DNA of 64,000 nt from Paenibacillus sp. USDA918EY (GTDB lineage Bacteria > Bacillota > Bacilli > Paenibacillales > Paenibacillaceae): positions 62,001 to 126,000 of the forward strand of contig NZ_WTWY01000008.1 of assembly GCF_009870825.1 (NCBI RefSeq). The letters are read 5' to 3'. Position 1 is the first letter of the stretch. Every line of letters begins with the position of its first letter. Both the position numbers and the translations under genes were made by a program. The notes under the pieces are model-generated. The model was not told the DNA's origin and made no database searches. It worked only from the letters and a program-made list of their open reading frames with translations. Below, piece after piece: positions 25,998 to 33,929 of the stretch.

Positions 25998-26945
25998 ATG
26001 GAAGTTATTAAAATATCACCGCGCGGATATTGCTACGGGGTGGTGGACGCCATGGTGCTTGCGCGCCAAGCGGCCCAAAACCTGGATCTCCCGCGGCCCA
26101 TATATATTCTCGGCATGATTGTTCACAACAGCCATGTCACGAACTCTTTCGAAGACGAAGGCATCATCACGCTTGACGGCGCCAATCGTCTGGACATTTT
26201 GGATCAGGTGGATAAAGGAACGGTTATCTTCACCGCCCATGGCGTTTCCCCCGAGGTGCGCCGAATTGCCCGGGAAAAAGGTCTGACAACGGTCGATGCG
26301 ACCTGCCCGGACGTCACCAAGACGCATGACTTGATCCGGGAAAAGGTTGCGGACGGGTACGAAATCATCTACATCGGCAAAAAAGGCCATCCGGAGCCGG
26401 AAGGCGCGATCGGGATCGCCCCGGACCATGTGCATCTCATCGAAAAGGAAGAGGAAATCGACGCCCTGAACATTCCTTCCTCCAAAATCGTCATTACGAA
26501 CCAGACGACGATGAGCCAATGGGACATTAAGCATATCGTCAAAAAACTGCTCGAGCTGTATCCTTCGGCCGAAGTGCATAACGAAATATGCCTTGCGACG
26601 CAGGTTCGCCAAGAGGCGGTGGCAGAGCAGGCGGGCCAAGCGGACCTCGTTATCGTCGTCGGAGATCCGAGAAGCAACAACTCCAACCGCCTGGCGCAGG
26701 TTTCCGAGGAAATCGCCCATGTCAAAGCGTACCGGATTGCGGACATTACCGAGCTGAAACGCGAATGGCTGGAAGGCGTCGCCAAGGTGGCGGTGACCTC
26801 GGGAGCATCGACGCCGACGCCGATAACGAAAGAGGTCATCAACTATTTGGAGCAATACGATCCGAACAACGAAGAGACTTGGGAAATCAAGCGGACCGTC
26901 AATATGAACAAGCTTCTGCCCCCGGTCAAAACGATCAAATCTTAA
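25998..26945 (+). CDS. ispH: 4-hydroxy-3-methylbut-2-enyl diphosphate reductase
   Basis: 315 aa. Last enzyme of the MEP isoprenoid route, converting HMBPP to IPP and DMAPP with a [4Fe-4S] cluster. The three cluster cysteines are visible: Cys12 (RGYCYGV), Cys103 (DATCPDV) and Cys198 (NEICLAT). The HGV and SNNSNRL segments complete the signature. ATG 25998 is preferred over GTG 25986, which overlaps the weak ribosome site AGCAGGTGA. A TATAAT at 25945-25950, right after the kinase stop, may be its -10, with a poor -35. Confidence 0.93.
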   Translation: MEVIKISPRGYCYGVVDAMVLARQAAQNLDLPRPIYILGMIVHNSHVTNSFEDEGIITLDGANRLDILDQVDKGTVIFTAHGVSPEVRRIAREKGLTTVDATCPDVTKTHDLIREKVADGYEIIYIGKKGHPEPEGAIGIAPDHVHLIEKEEEIDALNIPSSKIVITNQTTMSQWDIKHIVKKLLELYPSAEVHNEICLATQVRQEAVAEQAGQADLVIVVGDPRSNNSNRLAQVSEEIAHVKAYRIADITELKREWLEGVAKVAVTSGASTPTPITKEVINYLEQYDPNNEETWEIKRTVNMNKLLPPVKTIKS

Positions 26946-27016
26946 AAAAAGATGCAGGAGAGGATTGCCGGCGAGGGCTGGCGGTTCCCTTCAACAAACA
27001 TTTAACCATAGGAAAG

Positions 27017-27054
27017 AGCGGTACAAGAAAAATATCTTGTGCCGCTTTTTTTTT
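27017..27054 (+). terminator. Terminator of ispH
   Basis: AGCGGTACAAGA (27017-27028) with TCTTGTGCCGCT (27035-27046), then a run of nine T. The ~70 nt between the ispH stop and this stem hold nothing recognisable. Confidence 0.9.
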
Positions 27055-27195
27055 CATCCATCCGCAGGCGGCAGCCGATATCCGGAAAATGGGAAACGAG
27101 ACGAGGCAAGAATGGAGCAAAAGCGATAGCTTAGTTTAAAACGTTGACCGGTGCCGGCGGGCCGCCAAGCAACGAGTCATTTTTGTTCCCTGGGC

Positions 27196-27224
27196 TTGAC
27201 GGACAGAGCAAAATAGTTTATTGT
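27196..27224 (+). promoter_or_regulatory. Candidate promoter of aroF
   Basis: TTGACG (27196-27201), 17-nt spacer, TATTGT (27219-27224). It gives a ~180-nt leader that contains an 8-bp tandem repeat and a perfect palindrome. Confidence 0.5.
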
Positions 27225-27236
27225 TACTTTATCGAT

Positions 27237-27273
27237 TAAAAGCATAAAAGCTAAAAAGCTAAAAAGCTAAAAC
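27237..27273 (+). repeat. Short tandem repeat in the aroF leader
   Basis: About four imperfect copies of an 8-bp unit close to AAAAAGCT. It lies between the candidate promoter and the palindrome. No coding role. Confidence 0.6.
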
Positions 27274-27341
27274 GCGTTTAAGCAAATAGGTGAATGTCAT
27301 CGCCGATTTTATCGGATTGAAAAGTGTCGGCTTCCATGCTC

Positions 27342-27360
27342 CCGGGAACCCGGTTCCCGG
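27342..27360. promoter_or_regulatory. Perfect palindrome upstream of aroF
   Basis: CCGGGAACCCGGTTCCCGG, 9-bp arms around a single C. It ends 47 nt before the aroF start. It may be an operator or fold as a compact RNA hairpin; no T run follows. Confidence 0.6.
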
Positions 27361-27407
27361 CATTTGATTCGGCATACAGAAACTGATGATAGAGAGGAAT
27401 GGTAATC

Positions 27408-28460
27408 ATGATCGTTATTACATCCAATACCACCCCTGAAGAGCAAATTCAGGACATCGTTCGCGTCATTGAAAATAACGGGCTTCAAGCCCATATTTCC
27501 AGAGGTTCGGACCGTACGGTGATCGGCCTTGTCGGCAAGGTCGATCCGTCCATCGCAGAGCATTTGCGCCAGATGAAAGGCGTCGAAAACGTGGTGAAAA
27601 TTTCGAAATCCTACAAGTTGGCCAGCCGGGACTTCCATCCGGAAAATACGGTGATCGATATTAAAGGCGTGAAAATCGGCGGCGATGAGCTGGTCGTTAT
27701 GGGCGGGCCGTGTGCCGTCGAATCCCCGAAGCAGATCGACGAGATCGCGGCGCTCGTCAAGGCGGCCGGGGGCCAGGTGCTGCGCGGCGGCGCGTTTAAA
27801 CCGCGTACAGGCCCTTACAGCTTCCAAGGCGTCGGCGTCGAGGGACTGATCATGATGGCCGAGGCAGGGCAAAAACACGGCCTGCTAACGATTACCGAGG
27901 TCATGACGCCGGAATACGTGGACATTTGCGCGGAATACGCCGATATTTTGCAGGTCGGCACCCGCAACATGCAGAACTTCGACCTGCTGCGCAAACTGGG
28001 GACCTGCGGCAAGCCGGTGCTTTTGAAGCGCGGCTTCAGCGCCACCTACGACGAGCTGCTTAACGCCGCCGAGTACATTCTCGCCGGAGGAAATCCGAAC
28101 GTTATGCTGTGCGAACGCGGCATCCGGACGTTCGAAAGCTACACGCGCAACACGCTCGATCTGACGGCGATCCCCGTGCTGCAGCAGCTCAGCCACCTGC
28201 CGGTCATTTCCGATCCGAGCCACGGCACGGGCCGCCGCGAGCTGGTGGAACCGATGTCCAAGGCATCCGTAGCCGCCGGGGCGAACGGACTCATTATCGA
28301 GATGCATACCGATCCGGACAACTCGATGACGGGCGACGGCGTGCAATCGCTGTTCCCGGACCAATTCGCCGCGCTGCTCAAGGATCTGGAGAAGCTCGCT
28401 CCGCTGGTCGGCCGTACATTCAACACGGAGAAGGCTCCTGCCGAAGCGTTTGCGCAATAA
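27408..28460 (+). CDS. aroF: 3-deoxy-7-phosphoheptulonate synthase (type Ibeta, with N-terminal regulatory domain)
   Basis: 350 aa. First step of the shikimate pathway (PEP plus erythrose-4-phosphate to DAHP). Residues 1-~75 are a ferredoxin-like regulatory domain of the Thermotoga type; the rest is a TIM barrel with the landmarks GGPCAVES, LRGGAFKPRTGPYSFQG, QVGTRNMQNF and DPSHGTG. The N-terminal domain is associated with feedback by Tyr/Phe in related enzymes. ATG 27408 is chosen since AGAGAGG lies ~10 nt upstream; ATG 27399 is too close to it. Confidence 0.93.
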   Translation: MIVITSNTTPEEQIQDIVRVIENNGLQAHISRGSDRTVIGLVGKVDPSIAEHLRQMKGVENVVKISKSYKLASRDFHPENTVIDIKGVKIGGDELVVMGGPCAVESPKQIDEIAALVKAAGGQVLRGGAFKPRTGPYSFQGVGVEGLIMMAEAGQKHGLLTITEVMTPEYVDICAEYADILQVGTRNMQNFDLLRKLGTCGKPVLLKRGFSATYDELLNAAEYILAGGNPNVMLCERGIRTFESYTRNTLDLTAIPVLQQLSHLPVISDPSHGTGRRELVEPMSKASVAAGANGLIIEMHTDPDNSMTGDGVQSLFPDQFAALLKDLEKLAPLVGRTFNTEKAPAEAFAQ

Positions 28461-28566
28461 CTGTTTATTCATAACCTTTATACATGGCCTGCTCACCGGC
28501 TTTTAAGCCGGATGGGCAGGCTGTTTGTGTGCAGCTAACAAGGGCTTAAACCTAAATGGTGTAAGG

Positions 28567-28634
28567 ATACCTAACACATGCTAAAAAAATACCTGACATG
28601 GATATTGACGATGTCAGGTTTTGCGTTTTATAAT
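28567..28634 (+). promoter_or_regulatory. glnA promoter with repeated operator-like half-sites
   Basis: TTGACG (28605-28610), 18-nt spacer, perfect TATAAT (28629-28634). ACCTGACAT (28591-28599) and its inverse ATGTCAGGT (28611-28619) straddle the -35. A related ATACCTAACACAT starts at 28567, 22 bp (two turns) before the second ATACCT. The motif does not fit the GlnR/TnrA box TGTNAN7TNACA, so another regulator is implied. Confidence 0.7.
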
Positions 28635-28710
28635 GACGACATAAATAGAAGATGCTGAACGTTCTCGTAGAATATGTGGGTAATTGTTCGGAAAATGGGA
28701 GGAAGAGAAG

Positions 28711-30135
28711 ATGTCGGTTGAAAACGTGTTGAAAACAATCAAAGATAATGCAATTGAGTGGGTGGATTTTCGTTTTGTCGATTTGTCCGGTCGTGCGCAT
28801 CACATTTCTTTGCCTGCCAGAGAAGTGGATGAAGAAACGTTCGTAAACGGGGTTGCGTTTGACGGCTCTTCCATCGCCGGGTTCCGGGGAATCGAAGAAT
28901 CCGACATGGTTATGATGCCGGATCCGGATGCGACGTTTATCGATCCGTTTACCGCACATCCGACATTAAACATCATGTGCAACATCTACACGCCGGACGG
29001 CGAGCGTTACGAACGCGATCCGCGCAGCATTGCGGCGAAAGCGGAAGAATATCTGCAAGCCAGCGGCGTGGGTACAGCGGCATTTTTCGCGCCGGAGTCC
29101 GAGTTCTTTATTTTCGACGACGTCCGTTACGAAAGCAGCATGAACAGCTCTTCCTTCTATGTGGATTCCGAAGAAGCCGCATGGAACACGAACCGGAAAG
29201 AAGAAGGCGGAAACCTCGGCTTCAAAATCAAAGTAAAAGGCGGATACGTGCCGGTAGCTCCCGTCGATACGCAGCAGGACATCCGCAGCGAAATGTGCCG
29301 TTTGCTTGAAGAAGTCGGACTGCGCGTGGAACGACATCACCATGAAGTGGCGACCGCCGGCCAGGCCGAAATCAACTTCCGTTTCGATACCTTGAAGAAA
29401 ACAGCGGATAACCTGCTGGTCTATAAATATATCGTACACAACACGGCCCGCCAATACGGCAAAGTGGCAACCTTCATGCCGAAACCCCTCTTTGGCGACA
29501 ACGGCAGCGGCATGCACGTTCACCAGTCGATTTTCGACGGCGACACTCCGCTGTTCTATGAAAAAGGCGAGTACGCGAACCTGAGCGAGATGGCTCTCCA
29601 TTACATTGGCGGCATCCTCTACCATGCGCCTGCGCTGCTTGCTTTGACGAACCCGTCGACCAACTCGTTCAAACGCCTGGTTCCCGGCTACGAAGCTCCT
29701 GTGAACCTTGTGTTCTCCAAAGGAAACCGTTCCGCGGCCATCCGCATTCCGGTTGCTGCCGTGACGCCAAAAGGGTGCCGCATCGAGTTCCGTACGCCGG
29801 ACTCCACGGCCAACCCGTACCTCGCGTTCTCCGCGATGCTGTTGGCCGGCCTGGACGGCATCAAGCGCAAAATCAATCCGGTCGAGCTTGGATACGGCCC
29901 GATGGACAAAAACATCTACGAGCTTACCGACGAGCAAAAAGCCGAAATCCGCAGCGTGCCCGGCACGCTGGACGAAGCGCTCGACGCGCTGAAAGCCGAC
30001 CATGAATTCCTGCTCGCAGGCGATGTATTTACGAAAGATTTCATCGATAACTACATTGAACTGAAACGCAGCGAAGCAAAAGCCGTATCGATCCGTATTC
30101 ATCCGCATGAATACAGCCTCTACTTTGACTGCTAA
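28711..30135 (+). CDS. glnA: Glutamine synthetase, type I beta-like
   Basis: 474 aa. Converts glutamate, ammonia and ATP to glutamine. Catalytic landmarks: FDGSSI, PESEFF, HHHEVATAGQAEI, FMPKPLFGDNGSGMHVH, NRSAAIRIP. It is ~30 residues longer than B. subtilis GlnA, with the insert after the ESEFF region (SSFYVDSEEAAWNT), and reads like the proteobacterial GSI-beta subtype. Tyr403 in KNIYELTDEQ aligns with the adenylylated tyrosine region of E. coli (NLYDL), but Tyr also occurs in non-adenylylated enzymes. GGAGGAAG precedes ATG 28711. No glnR is adjacent. Confidence 0.93.
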   Translation: MSVENVLKTIKDNAIEWVDFRFVDLSGRAHHISLPAREVDEETFVNGVAFDGSSIAGFRGIEESDMVMMPDPDATFIDPFTAHPTLNIMCNIYTPDGERYERDPRSIAAKAEEYLQASGVGTAAFFAPESEFFIFDDVRYESSMNSSSFYVDSEEAAWNTNRKEEGGNLGFKIKVKGGYVPVAPVDTQQDIRSEMCRLLEEVGLRVERHHHEVATAGQAEINFRFDTLKKTADNLLVYKYIVHNTARQYGKVATFMPKPLFGDNGSGMHVHQSIFDGDTPLFYEKGEYANLSEMALHYIGGILYHAPALLALTNPSTNSFKRLVPGYEAPVNLVFSKGNRSAAIRIPVAAVTPKGCRIEFRTPDSTANPYLAFSAMLLAGLDGIKRKINPVELGYGPMDKNIYELTDEQKAEIRSVPGTLDEALDALKADHEFLLAGDVFTKDFIDNYIELKRSEAKAVSIRIHPHEYSLYFDC

Positions 30136-30154
30136 TCGAAACGCAGACGAAAGG

Positions 30155-30188
30155 CTGTCCCGCGACGGGGCAGTCTCTTTCGCTTTTC
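30155..30188 (+). terminator. Terminator of glnA
   Basis: CTGTCCC (30155-30161) with GGGGCAG (30167-30173), followed by TCTCTTTCGCTTTT, an imperfect T tract. Confidence 0.65.
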
Positions 30189-30346
30189 AATTCTTTAAAG
30201 CTTTACTTCGGGAAATATGCTAAAGTGGTAGAAGAAAACGATGGCGCCGGGACATGCGCTTGTGCATTTTGGTACTTGATGCGTCCCCGGATACCTGCTA
30301 TCATTGATTTCAAAAAAATTCGAGTACAGAGAGAGGGAGAGTTATC

Positions 30347-31435
30347 GTGAGCAAGAGAGCATACAATTTCAACGCGGGGCCGGCAGCGCTGCCGCTTGAA
30401 GTTTTGACGCGCGCGCAAGCGGAGTTTGTTGATTTTCGGGGAACGGGCATGTCCATTATGGAAATGTCGCACCGGGGCAAAGTATACGAAGAAGTCCATC
30501 ATGAAGCGGAAAACCGCCTTTTGTCGCTTCTCGGCAATCCTGAAGGCTATAAAGTGCTGTTTTTGCAAGGGGGAGCCAGCACGCAGTTCGCGATGATTCC
30601 GATGAACTTTCTGACCGAAGGCAAAACGGCGAGCTACGTCAAAAGCGGCAGCTGGGCGGACAAGGCGATCAAAGAAGCGAAGCTGATCGGCGAAACGCAT
30701 ATCGCCGCCTCTTCGGAAGCAGACAAGTATATGAAAATTCCCGATCTTGCAAGCATCGAAATTCCGGAAAACGCCGCGTACCTGCATGTAACCTCCAACG
30801 AAACGATTGAAGGGACGCAGTACCAGCAGTATCCGGATTCGGGGAACGTGCCCCTGATCGCGGATATGTCGAGCGACATTTTGTGCCGCGAATTCGACGC
30901 GAACCAGTTCGATTTTATCTATGCGGGCGCCCAGAAAAACTTGGGACCTTCAGGGGTAACGGTCGTGATTGCCCGGGAAGCCATGCTGGCCGATTCTCCA
31001 AGCCATATTCCGACGATGCTGCGTTACAGTACGCACGCGAAGAACGACTCTCTCTATAACACGCCTCCATCTTTCTCCGTATATATGGTGAACGAGGTTT
31101 TGAAATGGATCGAAGAACAGGGCGGTCTTGCCGGCGTTGAGCAGGCCAACCGCAAGAAAGCCGGACTTATTTATGATATAATCGATAGCAGCGAAGGCTT
31201 CTATCGCGGTCCCGTCGATGCAGGCAGCCGTTCGATCATGAACGTCACGTTCCGCCTGGTATCGGAAGAGCTCGAAAAGCAGTTCATCAAGGAATCGGAG
31301 CAAGCGGGATTCGTGGGCCTGAAAGGTCACCGCAGCGTGGGCGGTTTGCGCGCTTCGATTTACAACGCGGTGCCGTATGACAGCTGCAAAGCTCTGGTTG
31401 ATTTTATGGCCGATTTCCAAAAGCGTCACGGATAA
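30347..31435 (+). CDS. serC: Phosphoserine aminotransferase
   Basis: 362 aa. Transaminates 3-phosphohydroxypyruvate to phosphoserine in serine synthesis (and a matching step in pyridoxal phosphate synthesis). PLP lysine in YAGAQKNLGPSG; NFNAGPAALP start, MSHRGKVYE and GHRSVGGLRAS are family signatures. GTG start at 30347 follows GAGAGGGAGA. The upstream spacer (30190-30340) has no clear -35/-10 pair. Confidence 0.95.
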   Translation: MSKRAYNFNAGPAALPLEVLTRAQAEFVDFRGTGMSIMEMSHRGKVYEEVHHEAENRLLSLLGNPEGYKVLFLQGGASTQFAMIPMNFLTEGKTASYVKSGSWADKAIKEAKLIGETHIAASSEADKYMKIPDLASIEIPENAAYLHVTSNETIEGTQYQQYPDSGNVPLIADMSSDILCREFDANQFDFIYAGAQKNLGPSGVTVVIAREAMLADSPSHIPTMLRYSTHAKNDSLYNTPPSFSVYMVNEVLKWIEEQGGLAGVEQANRKKAGLIYDIIDSSEGFYRGPVDAGSRSIMNVTFRLVSEELEKQFIKESEQAGFVGLKGHRSVGGLRASIYNAVPYDSCKALVDFMADFQKRHG

Positions 31436-31470
31436 GGCAGCCCGATTCGGACTTTAGCCAGTGAAAAGCC

Positions 31471-31505
31471 AGCCTTTCGCCTTACAGCGAAGGGCTTTTT
31501 CGTTG
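31471..31505 (+). terminator. Terminator of serC
   Basis: AGCCTTTCGC (31471-31480) with GCGAAGGGCT (31487-31496), then TTTTT. Confidence 0.85.
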
Positions 31506-31564
31506 CTTATGGCGGCGAATGAAAACAGATCGGAACAATACCCGAAGGATGGAGTGACTGACCC

Positions 31565-32029
31565 ATGGCACTGCATATCGTGCTAGTAGAACCCGAAATA
31601 CCGGCCAACACCGGTAACATTGCAAGAACCTGCGCAGCGACGGGAACCCATTTGCATCTGGTGCGCCCGCTCGGCTTCAGCACGGATGATTCGAAGCTGA
31701 AAAGGGCGGGGCTGGATTATTGGTATGCCGTTCAGATCGAATACCATGACTCTTTTGCAGAGCTGCAGGAAAAATATCCGGAAGGCCGTTTTTTCTACAC
31801 GTCGACGAAAGCGGACAAAAGATATACCGACGTCCCGTTCCGGGACGGAGATTTCCTGGTGTTCGGCAAAGAAACCAAGGGACTGCCGCCGGAGCTGCTG
31901 GCCGCAAATCCGGACAGCTGCATCCGCATGCCGATGACCGATAAGGTCCGTTCCCTGAATTTGTCGAATTCGGCGGCGATCATTGTGTACGAAGCGCTGC
32001 GCCAGCTGGATTTCCCCGGCATGAAGTAA
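31565..32029 (+). CDS. trmL: tRNA (cytidine(34)-2'-O)-methyltransferase TrmL
   Basis: 154-aa SPOUT (knotted) methyltransferase. It methylates the wobble nucleotide of certain tRNA-Leu with SAM. The three SPOUT motifs are present: PEIPANTGNIARTCAAT, FGKETKGLP and MTDKVRSLNLSNSAAIIVYE. The length fits a minimal TrmL homodimer. GGAGTG precedes the ATG at 31565. Confidence 0.93.
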   Translation: MALHIVLVEPEIPANTGNIARTCAATGTHLHLVRPLGFSTDDSKLKRAGLDYWYAVQIEYHDSFAELQEKYPEGRFFYTSTKADKRYTDVPFRDGDFLVFGKETKGLPPELLAANPDSCIRMPMTDKVRSLNLSNSAAIIVYEALRQLDFPGMK

Positions 32030-32307
32030 CTTTTTAAAGAAAGAAATAAAAATTATAAGGGTTAGCAGGATTCGACATCCGCACATCGAACTATTAAGAA
32101 AGACCCATTTTTTGTGATTGGAAAAGGCATACTGACCGCGAGGAGTACTTTCTAATCATTGAAGAACGTCCATTGACGGATTTTGTCATTCTAAACCGCG
32201 TAAATCGACGTTTTTCTTCCTGGTTATCGGAATATGGTTCGACCCCGGCCCGGAACCGATGTCCATAATCTTACAACAAGTTGAATAGTTAATAGGAGAG
32301 GTGTAGT

Positions 32308-32568
32308 TTGTCTATGAAACCTGCTGGTGTAGTTCGCAAAGTTGATCAGCTGGGAAGAATCGTCCTGCCCAAGTCGCTTCGAAAACGGTATCAGATGAAT
32401 GAAGGCGACCCTGTCGAAATTTTGGTACAGGGAGATCATATTATTTTGGAGCGTTATCGTCCCAAATGCGTATTCTGCGGATCCATGGACGAAGTAAGCG
32501 AGTTCAAGGAACGTTATATTTGCGGACAGTGCCAATCCGACATGGCGCAGCTGCAAAGACATGCATAA
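32308..32568 (+). CDS. AbrB-family transcriptional regulator with C-terminal zinc-finger-like motif
   Basis: 86 aa. Residues 5-50 are an AbrB/SpoVT swapped-hairpin DNA-binding domain (GVVRKVDQLGRIVLPKSLR), colinear with B. subtilis AbrB. The C-terminus differs from AbrB: Cys54-Cys57 and Cys72-Cys75 form two CxxC pairs that could bind zinc. TTG 32308 is favoured because GGAGAGG is 7 nt upstream and the length then matches AbrB's start; ATG 32314 is the alternative. AbrB proteins repress transition-state genes; the targets here are unknown. Confidence 0.87.
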   Translation: MSMKPAGVVRKVDQLGRIVLPKSLRKRYQMNEGDPVEILVQGDHIILERYRPKCVFCGSMDEVSEFKERYICGQCQSDMAQLQRHA

Positions 32569-32579
32569 TGGCATGACAG

Positions 32580-32613
32580 ACATCACGAATCATTCGTGAT
32601 GTTTCTTTTTTTT
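32580..32613 (+). terminator. Terminator of the AbrB-like gene
   Basis: ACATCACGAA (32580-32589), loop TCA, TTCGTGATGT (32593-32602), then TTCTTTTTTTT. Confidence 0.9.
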
Positions 32614-32636
32614 GCGAAAAATCGCCCGAAAACGAG

Positions 32637-32668
32637 AAAAAGGCCTCCTGATTCAGGAAGCCTTTTTG
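32637..32668. terminator. Bidirectional terminator, probably for the 34-aa peptide gene
   Basis: AAAAAGGCCTCCTGA pairs with TCAGGAAGCCTTTTT (one mismatch). On the reverse strand it sits just after the small peptide gene and ends in T residues. Confidence 0.8.
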
Positions 32669-32677
32669 GGCCATGGA

Positions 32678-32782
32678 TTAAAGGCCTTTGGTCTTATCAT
32701 CGTTATAAGCCGCGGTTAAGATGCCAGTCAGGAACATAACAAGCACCAGTGTAACAATCCAAAATGTTAATGAGAACGACAT
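32678..32782 (-). CDS. 34-residue single-pass membrane peptide
   Basis: Reverse-strand ORF of 34 codons plus TAA. The peptide starts MSFSLTFWIVTLVLVMF; residues 6-25 are a membrane helix, followed by a polar tail YNDDKTKGL. GGGAGGTGG lies upstream of the ATG, an extended -10 (TGGGTATAAT, + strand 32823-32832) ~40 nt further up, and a terminator just after the stop. The complete signal set makes it a likely real small membrane protein. I do not recognise a family; regulators of membrane complexes or envelope stress are typical roles for such peptides. Confidence 0.7.
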   Translation of the reverse strand: MSFSLTFWIVTLVLVMFLTGILTAAYNDDKTKGL

Positions 32783-32822
32783 GAAGGCCACCTCCCGCTA
32801 ATCTACCATGCTCTTAAACCAT

Positions 32823-32828
32823 ATTATA
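32823..32828 (-). promoter_or_regulatory. Extended -10 for the 34-aa peptide gene
   Basis: Reading the reverse strand, TGGGTATAAT: a perfect TATAAT with a TG-type extension. The -35 is weak (TTTATT at 17 nt). The mRNA leader would be ~35 nt. Confidence 0.5.
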
Positions 32829-32861
32829 CCCACACTTCGGAAAAAAATAAATGAATTCGTT

Positions 32862-33929
32862 TTATTTAAAAAATAAAAAGTGGGTCGGAACCGGCCGCAG
32901 ATTCCCGTCCGACGGATGGTTTACGACCCTTCCGCTCACAATAAGGGAAGAAGATCCGCCGCCATCCAGATTGTAGGCATCGACGATGCCGAGACCGTAC
33001 ATTTTGCTTTGGAGCTCTTGAAGCGTCGCGCCGGAGCCGCCGCTTTCGTTGTAGCCGTCCACGACGATGATCAGCAGCTGATCGTCCTTGTAATTTCCGA
33101 TGACGGTGCGGGGCGCGCGATTCGGGGATGTTTTCCACTTATCCGGAATCGGCATCGGCTGCCCGTTTTTCAGCAGGACCGGCACAAAAGTAGCCCCGAA
33201 TCTTGGCTTCAGCCGATCCAACTCCGCCTGGTTCGAAAACTTGCCGCCGATCAGTTTGCCTGCATCATTCAGCCCGACAAAAAACAAATCCTTGAAGCTT
33301 GGCTCGAACCCGTTGACATATTTACCGTTCAGCACCGTTGTGCTCAGCGGGTAGCGTTTGCCGCCGGAATCCGCGAAACCGCCGGCGTTGATGCCGGCTA
33401 CCGCACCGTACCGGTTAACGGCCTGCAGCGTCGTTTCGGCTCCGCCGACCTTGTCGCGGCCCAAAGTCATTTGCATGGCGTTTTGGTCCTTCAGCTTCAC
33501 CTTCATCGCGTAGCCTTGGTAAACGCCGGGATTGACATGGTACAGCTCGATCCGGATGCGGCTGCTTTCCACCCGTTCGAACGGAACGCCAAGCTTGGCG
33601 CTGATGCGGCGGTTATAGATCGTTTCAGGCCGCTCCGCCTGGGTTTGCGCCGTTTTGACGATGGCATTCATGGCTGCGGTCGTTTGCTTGTATAAAGCCG
33701 AAGTTCGGCGGATCGAGGAGATGGTCGCTTGAACGGTCTGTTCCGCCTTATCAAGGTTTTGCTTGAGCCGCTCGGATTGGGCAGCCAGCGTTTTGGCAGG
33801 GACGTAGGAGGCTGTCTGAACCTCTACATGTATCGTTTTGAAGCTGAGCATCATAAAGATGAACATGCCCAAAAACGGTCCGGTTGCCAAAAGGAAAAAA
33901 CGGTTGATTTTCTTTTTTTCGACAATCAT
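32862..33929 (-). CDS. Phosphodiester glycosidase (NAGPA-domain) family membrane protein
   Basis: 355 aa. N-terminal membrane anchor (about 10-30), a helical coiled-coil region (about 45-95), then an NAGPA (phosphodiester glycosidase) domain from about residue 125 to the end, with AVAGINAGGF, RTVIGN, LIIVVDGY and YNLDGGGSSSL. Family members include exopolysaccharide- and wall-linked proteins, and the catalytic type is glycosidic phosphodiester hydrolysis. Substrate unknown; a surface polysaccharide is plausible. The start overlaps the stop of the upstream coiled-coil gene (ATGA). Confidence 0.85.
   Translation of the reverse strand: MIVEKKKINRFFLLATGPFLGMFIFMMLSFKTIHVEVQTASYVPAKTLAAQSERLKQNLDKAEQTVQATISSIRRTSALYKQTTAAMNAIVKTAQTQAERPETIYNRRISAKLGVPFERVESSRIRIELYHVNPGVYQGYAMKVKLKDQNAMQMTLGRDKVGGAETTLQAVNRYGAVAGINAGGFADSGGKRYPLSTTVLNGKYVNGFEPSFKDLFFVGLNDAGKLIGGKFSNQAELDRLKPRFGATFVPVLLKNGQPMPIPDKWKTSPNRAPRTVIGNYKDDQLLIIVVDGYNESGGSGATLQELQSKMYGLGIVDAYNLDGGGSSSLIVSGRVVNHPSDGNLRPVPTHFLFFK

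Noticed and set aside
27237..27273. CRISPR-like or regulatory direct repeat array
   Set aside because: Units are only 8 bp without spacers; a simple tandem repeat is sufficient.
28591..28619. GlnR/TnrA box at the glnA promoter
   Set aside because: The inverted repeat has an 11-nt spacer and lacks the TGTNAN7TNACA pattern.
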